From Flavobacterium anhuiense (GTDB lineage: Bacteria > Bacteroidota > Bacteroidia > Flavobacteriales > Flavobacteriaceae): a stretch of 64,000 nucleotides of DNA. The notes under the pieces are model-generated. The model had not been told where the DNA came from and made no database searches. It saw only the letters and a list, made by a program, of their open reading frames with translations. Both the position numbers and the translations under genes were made by a program. This document shows, in pieces, positions 45,788 through 55,623 of this stretch; within the stretch, counting starts at the first letter, position 1, and the number at the start of each line of letters is the position of its first letter. The stretch lies in NCBI RefSeq assembly GCF_900101855.1, contig NZ_FMVC01000005.1:248001-312000 (forward strand). Reading direction: 5' to 3'.

Positions 45788-46732
45788 TTATTTTAGTTGC
45801 TCTTCAATTTTTAAAAGTCTTTCAGATAAAGATTTAAGAACAGTTTTTTCTTTTTCTAATTCTTCAATCTTATTTTCTTGTGAAGATATTTTTTTATTTT
45901 GCTTAATGATGTATAATGTCAACTCTTCAATTTTCTGAAGCAGTTTTGAATTCATTTCTCCCAAATTAATTCCGTTTTTTAGAACTTCTTCTTGACTTGG
46001 AATATTTTCTAGATGCCCTTTTTCTGTAATATGCTTTTCAACTTCCTCAAGTGTTGGCAAATTGTATTCTTTTTTGAAAACAAAATCTGACCAGCCATTC
46101 AAGTCTACTTTTACTTCTTTTGAATGTATTGTACCGTTTACATCTAGTTTATTCAATGGGTTTATAGTACCAATTCCAACATTTCCATTAAAATAAGCAT
46201 TTCTATTTTGAAAAGTTCCAGTAGTTGTTGCATATGGATCTACAGTTGTTTTGTAACTATGAGCAGGACCATTATCTTCATTGTACGGAAGAGCGTTTTG
46301 AACTCCATCATATACAGTCGGGTTTACTGCATAATTTGATTTATAATAATAAGTTGTACCGCCACCACGAAGCCAAATAATGATGCAGTTGCAAGCTCCC
46401 TGTTCTGTGGCATCTCGCCAGCCCGCAATAAAATTAGAAATAGATCCTCTAGATGGTTTAATGTCAGCATCGATAAACTGAGAACCGTGTCCCCATCCTG
46501 TGACATGATATGTAAAAGAAGCCATTAACGAGCCTTTCCATGTAGAGTCTAGATGAATGTTGGCTCGCGATAAAATTAAATTTGTTGGAGTATTATTATT
46601 CCACCCTCCATCTGCAAATGTAACTGGGTAAAATTTGTCAATATCTCCGCCAACATTAAAATTGCCTGAAACTTGTCCAAAAACATATTTTGAACAAAGA
46701 ATAAGTATGAATACAAGTAAAATCTTTTTCAT
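45788..46732 (-). CDS. Tail-fibre-like secreted protein 2 (alpha N-domain, class C)
   Basis: 314 residues, signal peptide 1-20. The alpha domain (22-183) begins 'GGDIDKFYPVTFADGGW' and holds a C-N-C motif (114-116) and 'RGGGTTYYYKS'. 'NVGIGTINPLNKLDV' (184) leads to the class C module. A 105-nt stretch is identical to paralogue 6, whose C-terminus is class A. Also shares its alpha domain with paralogues 11 and 12. Confidence 0.78.
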   Translation of the reverse strand: MKKILLVFILILCSKYVFGQVSGNFNVGGDIDKFYPVTFADGGWNNNTPTNLILSRANIHLDSTWKGSLMASFTYHVTGWGHGSQFIDADIKPSRGSISNFIAGWRDATEQGACNCIIIWLRGGGTTYYYKSNYAVNPTVYDGVQNALPYNEDNGPAHSYKTTVDPYATTTGTFQNRNAYFNGNVGIGTINPLNKLDVNGTIHSKEVKVDLNGWSDFVFKKEYNLPTLEEVEKHITEKGHLENIPSQEEVLKNGINLGEMNSKLLQKIEELTLYIIKQNKKISSQENKIEELEKEKTVLKSLSERLLKIEEQLK

Positions 46733-47677
46733 TTATCGTTTACTTTCAATTTGTTGAATACGTTTTTCCATTGATTTTTGATTGTTTTTCAATGACTCAT
46801 TTTCTCTGATTATTAAATCATTTTGTTTTTTCATTTCAATCATATATAAAGTCATCTCTTCAATTTTCTGAAGCAGTTTTGAATTCATTGCTCCTAAATT
46901 GATTCCGTTTTTTAGAACTTCTTCTTCACTTGGGATATTTTCTAAATGGCCTTTTTCATTAATATGTTTTTCTACTTCAGCCAAAGTTGGGAGATTATAC
47001 TCTTTTTTGAAAACAAAATCAGACCAGCCAGTCATATCAACTTTTACTTCTTTAGAATGAACTGTACCATTTACATCTAGCTTATTCAATGGGTTTGTTA
47101 TGCCAATTCCAACATTTCCATTATCCATAATGGTAAATCTATTATTGCACATTCCACTACCACAACCCAAATTATCATAAGCCCAAAATTGTAAACTATT
47201 TCCATAACCGCCTGTCATATTGTAGATTGCCCATATACTTGCAGTTTGATTTGCGGTCTTGGAAGGATTGTTTAATTGAATTTTTCCCCCTGTATCTGAA
47301 CTTATAGAACTAATAACTGCACCAGTAAATAATCCGTTTCCGTTGACCTCTAATTTCTGAAATGGATTTGTTACTCCTATTCCAATATTTTTATCACTAT
47401 TAATGGTTAAGGCAGAACCAGTAGTTCCATAATCTATATCCAGGAATGCTAAAGAAGCATTGTCTCTAGCTTTAAAATGCCATGGTCCACCTGTATGTCC
47501 ATATGGTGTAATAGATAAGCGTATTGTTTCACCTGGAGTGCTAGGAGGAGCTATTTGATTTCCTAAATTTAACTTTGTATCAAAAGTAACTGGTCCAGTA
47601 GGAGGGTAGTTATTTTGGGAGTACAATGCTTGAAAGGAAAGTAGTATTATAAATATTTTAAAATTTTTCATTAGCAT
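46733..47677 (-). CDS. Tail-fibre-like secreted protein 3 (class C)
   Basis: 314 residues; starts MLMKN at 47677, with Met3 as an alternative. The first ATG overlaps the preceding stop (TAATG). Signal peptide, then a collagen-free variable domain ('HTGGPWHFKARDNASLAFLDID'), two fibre units ('NIGIGVTNPFQKLEV', 'NVGIGITNPLNKLDV') and the class C module with a coiled-coil tail. A paired cysteine segment 'LGCGSGMCNN' lies between the two units. Confidence 0.77.
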   Translation of the reverse strand: MLMKNFKIFIILLSFQALYSQNNYPPTGPVTFDTKLNLGNQIAPPSTPGETIRLSITPYGHTGGPWHFKARDNASLAFLDIDYGTTGSALTINSDKNIGIGVTNPFQKLEVNGNGLFTGAVISSISSDTGGKIQLNNPSKTANQTASIWAIYNMTGGYGNSLQFWAYDNLGCGSGMCNNRFTIMDNGNVGIGITNPLNKLDVNGTVHSKEVKVDMTGWSDFVFKKEYNLPTLAEVEKHINEKGHLENIPSEEEVLKNGINLGAMNSKLLQKIEEMTLYMIEMKKQNDLIIRENESLKNNQKSMEKRIQQIESKR

Positions 47678-48597
47678 TAATTTATTTTTGATTTTAATGT
47701 TAATATTTCTTTTTTCATTTCAGAATTTTCTTTTTTCATTTCAATCATATATAAAGTCATTTCCTCAATTTTCTGTAACAATTTAATATTCATTTCAGAT
47801 AAATTGATCCCGTCTTTCTTCATTTCTTCTGCAGAGGCAATTTCAGGAAGATGTTTATTTTCTTTGATGAATTTATCTACTGAATCTAAAGAAGGAAGAT
47901 TATAATTTTTTTCAAAAACGAAATCGGCACCTGCATTTACGGTTACTTTTACCTCACGTGATTGGATGTTTCCTGCTACCGTTAGTTTTGATGTTGGATT
48001 TATAGTTCCAATACCAACATTTAAATCTTCATTAATTGATAAAGAAGGAGAAAAAATGCCATTATTATCTTTCCACCCTAATCTTAAATATCTATTGTTT
48101 GATCCAGCATAATTAATATTTGTTTTAATCTGTATAGCTCCGCTGTTTCCAGGACCAGATATTGTGCCGATTTCTCCATGTTGCCCCAAAAATAGATTGC
48201 CTGTGACTGATTGGTTTCCTGATAAATACTGGTCTCCAATAAATGTGTTTGTTCCTCGAGTTGCTAATTCTACCCAAGTAGAGTTTGATGTAATTAAAGT
48301 ACTGGCCGCAATTTTTCTGAAAAACAACCGATCATTAACTGTTATTGAAGAGGCAATTTGTAATTGATGATTGTTATTTTGATCTAAATGTCTTGAAACA
48401 AATAGATGCTGCCAAGGATTACTGCTGTCAGGCGTTGAACCTATCGGATTTGTGCCGTTATAAACTCCAGACTTCAAGGGAGCTCCAAAATCTGGAGTGA
48501 TTGGAGCAAACCCATCGCCAATTTGCTGTGAATACGAAATAATAGAACTTAGCAAAAATGCAACTATACTTGTTTTTTTTAATAGTTTATTTTTCAT
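47677..48597 (-). CDS. Tail-fibre-like secreted protein 4 (beta N-domain, class A)
   Basis: 306 residues with a signal peptide (...SIISYSQ). The beta domain has 'LKSGVYNGTNPIGSTPD', 'WQHLFVSRHLD', 'NDRLFFRKIA' and 'WVELATRGTNTFIGDQ', shared with paralogues 8 and 10. 'NVGIGTINPTSKLTV' precedes the class A module ('SREVKVTVNAGADFVFEKNY', 'KHLPEIASAEEMKKDG') and coiled coil. It overlaps both neighbours, by 1 base (paralogue 3) and 11 bases (paralogue 5). Confidence 0.78.
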   Translation of the reverse strand: MKNKLLKKTSIVAFLLSSIISYSQQIGDGFAPITPDFGAPLKSGVYNGTNPIGSTPDSSNPWQHLFVSRHLDQNNNHQLQIASSITVNDRLFFRKIAASTLITSNSTWVELATRGTNTFIGDQYLSGNQSVTGNLFLGQHGEIGTISGPGNSGAIQIKTNINYAGSNNRYLRLGWKDNNGIFSPSLSINEDLNVGIGTINPTSKLTVAGNIQSREVKVTVNAGADFVFEKNYNLPSLDSVDKFIKENKHLPEIASAEEMKKDGINLSEMNIKLLQKIEEMTLYMIEMKKENSEMKKEILTLKSKIN

Positions 48598-49613
48598 TTT
48601 TTAATAATTGACTTTTAAGATTTCTAATTTCCTCATTTTGTTTTTCATTTTCCTTTCTCATTTCAATCATATATAAAGTCATTTCCTCAATTTTCTGTAA
48701 CAATTTAATATTCATTTCAGATAAATTGATTCCATCTTTTTTCATTTCTTCGGCAGAGGCAATTTCAGGAAGATGTTTATTTTCTTTGATGAATTTATCT
48801 ACAGATTCTAAAGAACGAAGATTATAATCTTTTTCAAAAACGAAATCGGCACCTGCATTTACGGTTACTTTTACTTCACGTGAGGTAATATTTCCCGCTA
48901 CAGTAAGCATAGAAGAAGGTTTTGCAGTACCAATGCCCACTCTTGCTGCATCCAAAACCAAGGGCTGGTTTCCTCCTCCTGTTTTTAAGAATACAGGGAA
49001 ATCATTATCAATAAAATCAGGAAAGCGCGCTGTATTGCTTATCTCTAAAAATCGGCCGTCTCCACTGCCAATTCTGGCCGGAAAGAAATGAGATTTTCCA
49101 TAAACTGTGAGCGGCGCACTAGGGGTATTTGTTCCTATACCCACATAGCCATTTGTGTTAAGGTGTAATTGATTTAGGTTTTCAACTCCCATTTATTTGA
49201 AAGGTATGTAAATCAATATTAGCATTCCAGCCTTTGCTGATTATTTTGCAGATGTCATTTGTATTTAAATCAAAAACTAAATTTGAATTTAGTTTTTTAA
49301 AATCTAATGTACCTGCTGGTGTTGAAGTTCCGATGCCAAAATTTCCGGAATAAATAAAGGAGTTTCCATTATCTTTAAAATAAACATTGTTACCAATCAA
49401 GGTTCCTCCTGCAAAATCTTCAGCATAATTTAATGCTAAAACATTATTGGGAGCATGTACAAAAGCTCTTCCTCCTGAACCTCTATCAGAATACTTAAAG
49501 GTAACATCAGCCATACCATTATAATAAAAGATATTGTTTCCGTTTGGGGAAATGATTTGTGAAAATGTTGTAAATGAGGTCAGAATAAATAGAATAGTGG
49601 TTACTTTTTTCAT
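48587..49613 (-). pseudogene. Tail-fibre-like protein 5 (class A), frameshifted
   Basis: Two overlapping frames, 49613-49182 (signal peptide plus first unit, ending 'DLHTFQINGS') and 49192-48587 ('GVENLNQLHLNTNGYVGIG', 'NVGIG'-type units, class A module). Removing one G at the GGG at 49188-49190 reads 'FQINGVENLNQLHL' and restores one 342-residue protein with signal peptide. The second frame alone has no signal peptide. It is either a pseudogene, a sequence error, or a frame switch; the tract is only three G, so slippage is unlikely. Confidence 0.72.
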
Positions 49614-49616
49614 GAT

Positions 49617-50477
49617 TTAGTTTTGGGCTTTTTTTAATAATTCGATTTCTTTCTTCATTTCAATCATATACAAAGTCATTTCTTCAATTTTCTGAAGGAG
49701 CTTAATATTCATTTCAGACAAATTGATCCCATCTTTTTTCATTTCTTCTGCTGAAGCAATTTCGGGAAGATGTTTATTTTCTTTGATGAATTTATCTACA
49801 GATTCTAAAGAGGGTAAGTCATAATCTTTTTCAAAAACAAAATCGGCACCTGCATCTACAGTTACTTTTACTTCGCGTGAAGTGATATTTCCAGCAACCG
49901 TGAGTTTTGAAGTTGGGTTTATAGTACCAATCCCAATATTTCCATTAAAATAAGCATTTCTATTTTGAAAAGTTCCAGTAGTTGTTGCATATGGATCTAC
50001 AGTTGTTTTGTAACTATGAGCAGGACCATTATCTTCATTGTATGGAAGTGCATTTTGTACTCCATCATATACAGTCGGATTTACTGCATAATTTGACTGA
50101 TAATAATAAGTGGTTCCTCCACCTTTAAGCCAAATTATTATACACCAACAGGAACCATTGGATGTTGCATCACGCCACCCAGCTATAAAAGGCACACTTG
50201 ACACTAAATCTGCTTCAATAAAATTTGCCGCATTGCCATAGTTAGTAATATGATATTTAAAATTTGCCATTAATGCTCCTCGCCATGACGAGTCTGTATG
50301 TGTTGAACTTCTGCCTAATGTCAAATTTGTAGGTACATTATTATTCCACCCACCATCATAAAAAATAACTGGGTAGAATTTATCAATATCTCCACCAACA
50401 TTAAAACTGCTAGAAACTTGAGAAAAAGCATGTTTAGAAATAATAAGCAATATTATTACCTGAATTTTTCGTATCAT
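49617..50477 (-). CDS. Tail-fibre-like secreted protein 6 (alpha N-domain, class A)
   Basis: 286 residues with a signal peptide (...SKHAFSQ). The alpha domain ('GGDIDKFYPVIFYDGGW', C-W-C at the position of the C-N-C in paralogue 2) is joined to 'NIGIGTINPTSKLTV' and a class A module. Identical over 105 nt to paralogue 2 in the alpha domain. Starts at the TAATG overlap with paralogue 7. Confidence 0.78.
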   Translation of the reverse strand: MIRKIQVIILLIISKHAFSQVSSSFNVGGDIDKFYPVIFYDGGWNNNVPTNLTLGRSSTHTDSSWRGALMANFKYHITNYGNAANFIEADLVSSVPFIAGWRDATSNGSCWCIIIWLKGGGTTYYYQSNYAVNPTVYDGVQNALPYNEDNGPAHSYKTTVDPYATTTGTFQNRNAYFNGNIGIGTINPTSKLTVAGNITSREVKVTVDAGADFVFEKDYDLPSLESVDKFIKENKHLPEIASAEEMKKDGINLSEMNIKLLQKIEEMTLYMIEMKKEIELLKKAQN

Positions 50478-51532
50478 TATTTATTTTCAATTTTAAGGAT
50501 TCTTTTTTCAAGCACTTCCAGTTTACTTTTCAATGATTTGTTTTCTTTTTCTTGTTTGTCATTTAGTTCATTCATTCTTATCATGTAAAGTGTCATCTCT
50601 TCAACTTTCTGCAGCAATTTAATATTCATTTCAGATAAATTAATCCCATCTTTTTTCATTTCTTCTGCCGAAGCAATTTCAGGAAGATGTTTGTTTTCTT
50701 TTATGAATTTGTCTACAGATTCTAAAGAAGGTAAATCATAATCTTTTTCAAACACAAAGTCGGCGCCAGCATTTACTGTTACTTTTACCTCTCGTGAATG
50801 GATGTTTCCTGCTACCGTTAGTTTTGAATCGGGCATCATAGTGCAAATTCCAACATTTCCGTTTGATGAAATTCGCATTCTTTCTTGCAAATCGGAGATT
50901 GCCGGGTTATCAGTATTTCCATCCCATCCTGAATAAAATACCAACGCCTTTCTTCCATAGTTTGCGTCTCCAATTCCTCTCAAAGCTACTCCGTTATTAG
51001 GCAGATATCCACCAGTTAAAAGTAAGTATGGCGTACTGGTATTATTATCGCCTTTTGCAGCATGTATTCTAAGTCCTGCATCAGTATTGGAAGCATCAAT
51101 TTGAAATTTTTTCTCTGGATTATTTGTGCCAATACCGCTATTTCCTGTCCCTCCAATCTTTAAAATACCAGATGAAACTACATCGCTTTTAGAATCCAAT
51201 AAATTTCGCCATTCTCCCCAAGTATCTTGACCATAAAATGCACTTCTATACATGATTTGCCCGCCATCCCAATTATTGTTAAAGTAAAGGTGAGAAATTA
51301 AATGGCCATGCTGTCCATAAATTTCTAACAAAGTGCCGAATTGAGAAGGTGCATTTGCACCAGTATAATTATCCCAAAGCTTTAATGACATATCTGCTAC
51401 ACCAACTCGTGGTGGGCTATTAAAGTCTTTTTGCTCTCTGGTCCACTTTAAACTATTGGTTCCTAATTCGAATGTTTGACTGAACATAAAAGTCTGCAAG
51501 GGAATAAATATAAGGAGAAATATTTTTTTCAT
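50477..51532 (-). CDS. Tail-fibre-like secreted protein 7 (class A)
   Basis: 351 residues, signal peptide (...QTFMFSQ). The knob-like domain ('HLISHLYFNNNWDGGQIMYR', 'DTWGEWRNLLD') matches phage/pyocin fibre knobs. Two fibre units follow, one with a variant 'NVGICTMMPDSKLTV' (Cys in place of Gly), then class A and a longer coiled coil. Trimeric fibre architecture is expected. Confidence 0.77.
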   Translation of the reverse strand: MKKIFLLIFIPLQTFMFSQTFELGTNSLKWTREQKDFNSPPRVGVADMSLKLWDNYTGANAPSQFGTLLEIYGQHGHLISHLYFNNNWDGGQIMYRSAFYGQDTWGEWRNLLDSKSDVVSSGILKIGGTGNSGIGTNNPEKKFQIDASNTDAGLRIHAAKGDNNTSTPYLLLTGGYLPNNGVALRGIGDANYGRKALVFYSGWDGNTDNPAISDLQERMRISSNGNVGICTMMPDSKLTVAGNIHSREVKVTVNAGADFVFEKDYDLPSLESVDKFIKENKHLPEIASAEEMKKDGINLSEMNIKLLQKVEEMTLYMIRMNELNDKQEKENKSLKSKLEVLEKRILKIENK

Positions 51533-51540
51533 TTAATTAT

Positions 51541-52593
51541 TTAATTTTGTTCTGAAAGAGATAATTTTTTAAGAGTAGATTTGAAAGATTCGTTTTCCTT
51601 TTTTAATAACTCAATTTGATTTTTAGATTCTTCTATTTCTTCTGATTGCTTTTGATTTTTCTTTTCTTGTTGAATTAGATACAAAGTCAATTCTTCAACT
51701 TTCTGTAACAATTTAATATTCATTTCAGATAAATTGATTCCATCTTTTTTCATTTCTTCTGCCGAAGCAATTTCTGGAAGATGTTTATTTTCTTTGATAA
51801 ATTTATCTACAGATTCTAAAGAAGGAAGGTTGTAATCTTTATCAAAAACAAAATCGGCACCTGCGTCTACGGTTACTTTTACTTCTCGAGATGCAATGTT
51901 TCCTGCTACGGTTAACTTCGAATCTATTTTTGCAGTTCCAATACCTACATTACCATTAAAGCCATTAATTACAAGAGCATCATTTGTTATTTGAGTTCCA
52001 TCTCCATTATAAACTTGAAAATGAAGGTGTTTGTCTGAACCTCCATTATTTATTTGAAAAGCCTGACCATTGGGATTAAAAATTTCTCCAGTAAAAGATT
52101 CTCTGTTAAATGCTAAGGTTCCAAAATAAGGAGCCGTTCCGGGATGAATACTGACACCAGTTCCACCTGACTTTATAGTAAGTTTTGATTGCGGATTTGT
52201 GGTGCCAATTCCTAAATTGCCTTCAATATTTTGATTGCCTATAAAACTATTTGATCCTCTGGTAGCTAATTCATTCCAAACAGAATTAGAGGAAGTAAGT
52301 TGGTAATTAGCAGCTTTTCTAAAAAATAGTCTATCATTTTCAGTAAAACTTGATGCGATTTGAAGTTCATGATTATTTAGACTGTTTGAATGTCTCAAAA
52401 CAAGTAAGTGCTGCCAACCACTATAGGTTAAATCAGGGATAGAACCAACAGGATTTAAAGCTTCATAAATGCCAGATTTTAAAGGTTGCGAAACATCAGT
52501 TATGTTGGAGGCAAAGCCCTCCCCAATTTGTTGTGCATTTGAAATTACATTAATGCAAAAGAAAGCTAGTGCAATTAAGTATTTGTTTTTCAT
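51541..52593 (-). CDS. Tail-fibre-like secreted protein 8 (beta N-domain, class A)
   Basis: 350 residues, signal peptide (...NVISNAQ). Beta domain ('LKSGIYEALNPVGSIPD', 'WQHLLVLRHSN', 'NDRLFFRKAA', 'ELATRGSNSFIGNQ'), two fibre units, class A module and a long coiled coil rich in Lys, Glu and Gln (about 285-345). Confidence 0.77.
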   Translation of the reverse strand: MKNKYLIALAFFCINVISNAQQIGEGFASNITDVSQPLKSGIYEALNPVGSIPDLTYSGWQHLLVLRHSNSLNNHELQIASSFTENDRLFFRKAANYQLTSSNSVWNELATRGSNSFIGNQNIEGNLGIGTTNPQSKLTIKSGGTGVSIHPGTAPYFGTLAFNRESFTGEIFNPNGQAFQINNGGSDKHLHFQVYNGDGTQITNDALVINGFNGNVGIGTAKIDSKLTVAGNIASREVKVTVDAGADFVFDKDYNLPSLESVDKFIKENKHLPEIASAEEMKKDGINLSEMNIKLLQKVEELTLYLIQQEKKNQKQSEEIEESKNQIELLKKENESFKSTLKKLSLSEQN

Positions 52594-52599
52594 CTAATA

Positions 52600-53604
52600 T
52601 TATTTTGATTTGTTTTCAAGTTTAGAAATTCTTTCAGAAAGTAATTTGAAAGTTTCATTTTCCTGTTCTAGTTTTTCTATTTTCTTTGATTGGTCATTAT
52701 TTTTTCTTTCTTGTTCAATTATGTAGAGAGTTAGTTCTTCAATTTTCTGAAGAAGTTTGATGTTCATCTCAGATAAATTGATTCCGTCTTTCTTCATTTC
52801 CTCTGCAGAAGCAATTTCTGGAAGATGTTTGTTTTCTTTGATGAATTTATCTATAGATTCTAAAGAAGGAAGATTATAATCTTTTTCAAAAACAAAATCT
52901 GCACCTGCATTTACGGTTACTTTTACTTCGCGTGAAGCGATATTTCCTGCTACAGTTAATTTTGAAGTTGGGTTTGTTGTACCAATACCCAAATTTCCAT
53001 TCAAAATATAATGATTCCCGCCTAATCCGTTTAGTCTTAAATCATAATCAAATGCAATTGGTGCGCTAAAATCAGATATATTAACTCCAACGGGAGTTTG
53101 ATCAATTTTGATTTGATTTGCATAGGTTATAGTATCTACCTTTTCTTGTAAATAAGTAATTTTTACTCTATATGTGGCATAATCTCTTACGTCAAAATAA
53201 ACGGGCAATTTTCTGTTTATTTTATCTCCAAGAGTTGAAGTTAAGTCAATTGGCGTTCCTAGAGAAATTTTTCCAGAATGATAGATACCATGTGATTCTA
53301 CAAGCTTAACAATGGGCGATCCAATATTTGCACCTTGTAAAAAACCGTTTTCAACTATGTACTTTTCGTACCCTGTACCGAATGAAGTTTGAAATAATTC
53401 AATAATAAGTAATCCTCCAGTTTGCCAATGATAAGAGTTATAACCTATGGTTGCAATTTCATACCTTCTTGCTTGAGTATCAACTGCCGATAAATTAGTG
53501 ATTACACTTGTTTTTAATCCGTTTTGATTAATGTCATTTTGTGCGTTTGATAATGCCGAAGCAAATAGTAAAATTGTAATTATTGCATATTTTTTTAATT
53601 TCAT
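52600..53604 (-). CDS. Tail-fibre-like secreted protein 9 (class A)
   Basis: 334 residues, signal peptide (...SALSNAQ). The variable domain ('SYHWQTGGLLIIELFQTSFG', 'YATYRVKITYLQEKVDTITY') is not shared with the others. One fibre unit 'NLGIGTTNPTSKLTV' and a class A module with a coiled coil follow. Function inferred as for the family. Confidence 0.76.
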   Translation of the reverse strand: MKLKKYAIITILLFASALSNAQNDINQNGLKTSVITNLSAVDTQARRYEIATIGYNSYHWQTGGLLIIELFQTSFGTGYEKYIVENGFLQGANIGSPIVKLVESHGIYHSGKISLGTPIDLTSTLGDKINRKLPVYFDVRDYATYRVKITYLQEKVDTITYANQIKIDQTPVGVNISDFSAPIAFDYDLRLNGLGGNHYILNGNLGIGTTNPTSKLTVAGNIASREVKVTVNAGADFVFEKDYNLPSLESIDKFIKENKHLPEIASAEEMKKDGINLSEMNIKLLQKIEELTLYIIEQERKNNDQSKKIEKLEQENETFKLLSERISKLENKSK

Positions 53605-53625
53605 AGTAAAGAATATTGCCTTAAA

Positions 53626-54678
53626 TTATTTGTTTGTCTTTTTGAGATTTTCAATCTCTTTATTTTGCTTTTGCAGTTGTTCCTGAACTTTATTTATTAC
53701 TTTATTTTGCTCGATTATATGTAGAGTCATTTCTTCCATTTTCTTGAGTAGAATCATGTTCATTTCAGCGAGCATTAGGCCATTTTTTTCAATTTCCTGT
53801 GCAGAAGGCACTTCGGGTAAATGTTTATTTGCTTTGATATAAGATTCGATTTCTTGCAACGATTTTAATTTGTAATCATCTGCAAAAACATAATCGGGTA
53901 CTAATGGCCCTGCCATATCCACTCGAACCTCTTGGGTGTGAATTTTACCTTTTACAGTAAGCTTCTCGTCGGGATTTATAGTTCCTATACCAATATTGCC
54001 ATTAATGGCAATTCTCATTTGTTCGTTATTGTTATCAGTGCAAAAAGTCATAAACCCCCCAATTATTCCACCTCCTCTGTAAAAATTAATAGAGCTATTG
54101 GTTTCTCCATAAAAGTTGTGTACAATGGAAAAACTTTTGACATTTCTATAATCATTTCCTTGTGTGTCAAACCCTTGAACTCCTAAGAAAGTTCCAGATC
54201 CAGTACCATCTCCCTCTCCTAATCTTCCAAAAACGGTACCTATTTGACCATTGGGTATGTATTGTGCCACATCCAAATTAGCTCTAGGTGAGGTAGTTCC
54301 GATACCAACATTGCCAGAAAAACTCTGATTTCCTATAAAATTATTTGTTCCTCTTGTAGCCAACTCTATCCAATTTGGATTAGAAGATGATAAATCTGTA
54401 GCAATTTTTCTGAAAAATAACCTATCATTTGAAGTAAATGAAGAGCCTATCTGAAGTTGATGATTGTTAGTTGGATTTCCATGACGAATAACAAACAAAT
54501 GTTGCCATTCAAAACTATTGTCAGGAGTTCTACCTATTGCATTGTCTCCACCATACCCTCCTGACAACAAAGGTTGTGTCCAATCGGTTTTAATTGTAGC
54601 ATATCCATCATTTATTTGTTGAGAATATGAAAAGATGGTGTGTGATAGAAATAGGGATAGCATTATTTTTAGTTTCAT
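53626..54678 (-). CDS. Tail-fibre-like secreted protein 10 (beta N-domain, class B)
   Basis: 350 residues, signal peptide (...TIFSYSQ). The beta domain ('LLSGGYGGDNAIGRTPD', 'WQHLFVIRHGN', 'NDRLFFRKIA') is joined to two fibre units and a class B module ('TQEVRVDMAGPLVPDYVFAD', 'KHLPEVPSAQEIEKNGLMLA'). The same beta domain carries class A modules in 4 and 8. TAATG overlap with paralogue 11. Confidence 0.78.
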   Translation of the reverse strand: MKLKIMLSLFLSHTIFSYSQQINDGYATIKTDWTQPLLSGGYGGDNAIGRTPDNSFEWQHLFVIRHGNPTNNHQLQIGSSFTSNDRLFFRKIATDLSSSNPNWIELATRGTNNFIGNQSFSGNVGIGTTSPRANLDVAQYIPNGQIGTVFGRLGEGDGTGSGTFLGVQGFDTQGNDYRNVKSFSIVHNFYGETNSSINFYRGGGIIGGFMTFCTDNNNEQMRIAINGNIGIGTINPDEKLTVKGKIHTQEVRVDMAGPLVPDYVFADDYKLKSLQEIESYIKANKHLPEVPSAQEIEKNGLMLAEMNMILLKKMEEMTLHIIEQNKVINKVQEQLQKQNKEIENLKKTNK

Positions 54679-55619
54679 TATTGTTGAAGGGATGTTATTT
54701 TTTTTAATTTTTCTATTTCTTTATTTTGTTCTTCATTTTCATTTTTCATCTCTTCATTCTCTTTTTTCATTTCAATCATGTACAATGTCATTTCTTCCAT
54801 TTTTTTTAGAAGAGACATATTCATTTCGGCGAGCATTAAGCCATTTTTTTCAATTTCTTTGGCTGATGGAATTTCAGGAAGGTGCTTGTTTTCTTTAATA
54901 TAAGATTCGATTTCTTGCAACGATTTTAATTTGTAGTCATCAGCAAAAACATAATCTGGTACTAATGGTCCAGCCATATCCACTCGAACCTCTTGAGTGT
55001 GGATTTTACCTTTTACAGTAAGTTTTTCATCTGGATTGATAGTCCCTATACCAACGTTTGAAGCAAAAAAAGCATTTCGGTTTTGATAAACTCCTGTATT
55101 TATGGCATATTCTTGAACTGCAGTTTTAAAGCTGTGTGAGGGACCATTAACTTCATTATAAGGAAGCGCATTTTGTGTACCATCATAAACGACAGGGTTT
55201 ACTGCGTAATTTGATTGATAAAAATAGGTCGTTGAGCCGCCACGAAGCCAAATAATAATTCTACGCTCGGCGTTTGATGCAGATGCGTCTCTCCAGCCTG
55301 CAATAAAGTTTGAATAGGATCCTAAATAGTAGCCTGTGGGAGCAGCAATGTCGGCATTAATAAATGAGGAATCATTTCCCCATTCTGTAACGTGGTAAGT
55401 AAATTGAGACATGAGCGATCCTCTCCAAGAAGCATCTGTGTGTACATAACTTCTTCCTAAAGTTAAATTTGTTGGTGCATTAACTGCCCATCCGCCATCA
55501 TAAAAGGTAACAGGGTAAAATTTGTCAATATCACCATTAACTTTGAAACTTCCAGATACTTGGGAGTAAATTTTAGTAAAAAGGAAAATAAAAGAGAGTA
55601 GAAAGTATAGTTTTTTCAT
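54678..55619 (-). CDS. Tail-fibre-like secreted protein 11 (alpha N-domain, class B)
   Basis: 313 residues, signal peptide (...FTKIYSQ). The alpha domain ('NGDIDKFYPVTFYDGGW', 'RGGSTTYFYQSNY') lacks the C-x-C pair of 2, 6 and 12 (reads ERR). 'NVGIGTINPDEKLTV' and a class B module follow. Its 'LLKKMEEMTLYMIE' segment is coded through a run of eight A (54800-54807), intact here but one base short in paralogue 15. Confidence 0.78.
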   Translation of the reverse strand: MKKLYFLLSFIFLFTKIYSQVSGSFKVNGDIDKFYPVTFYDGGWAVNAPTNLTLGRSYVHTDASWRGSLMSQFTYHVTEWGNDSSFINADIAAPTGYYLGSYSNFIAGWRDASASNAERRIIIWLRGGSTTYFYQSNYAVNPVVYDGTQNALPYNEVNGPSHSFKTAVQEYAINTGVYQNRNAFFASNVGIGTINPDEKLTVKGKIHTQEVRVDMAGPLVPDYVFADDYKLKSLQEIESYIKENKHLPEIPSAKEIEKNGLMLAEMNMSLLKKMEEMTLYMIEMKKENEEMKNENEEQNKEIEKLKKITSLQQ

Positions 55620-55623
55620 AGGG

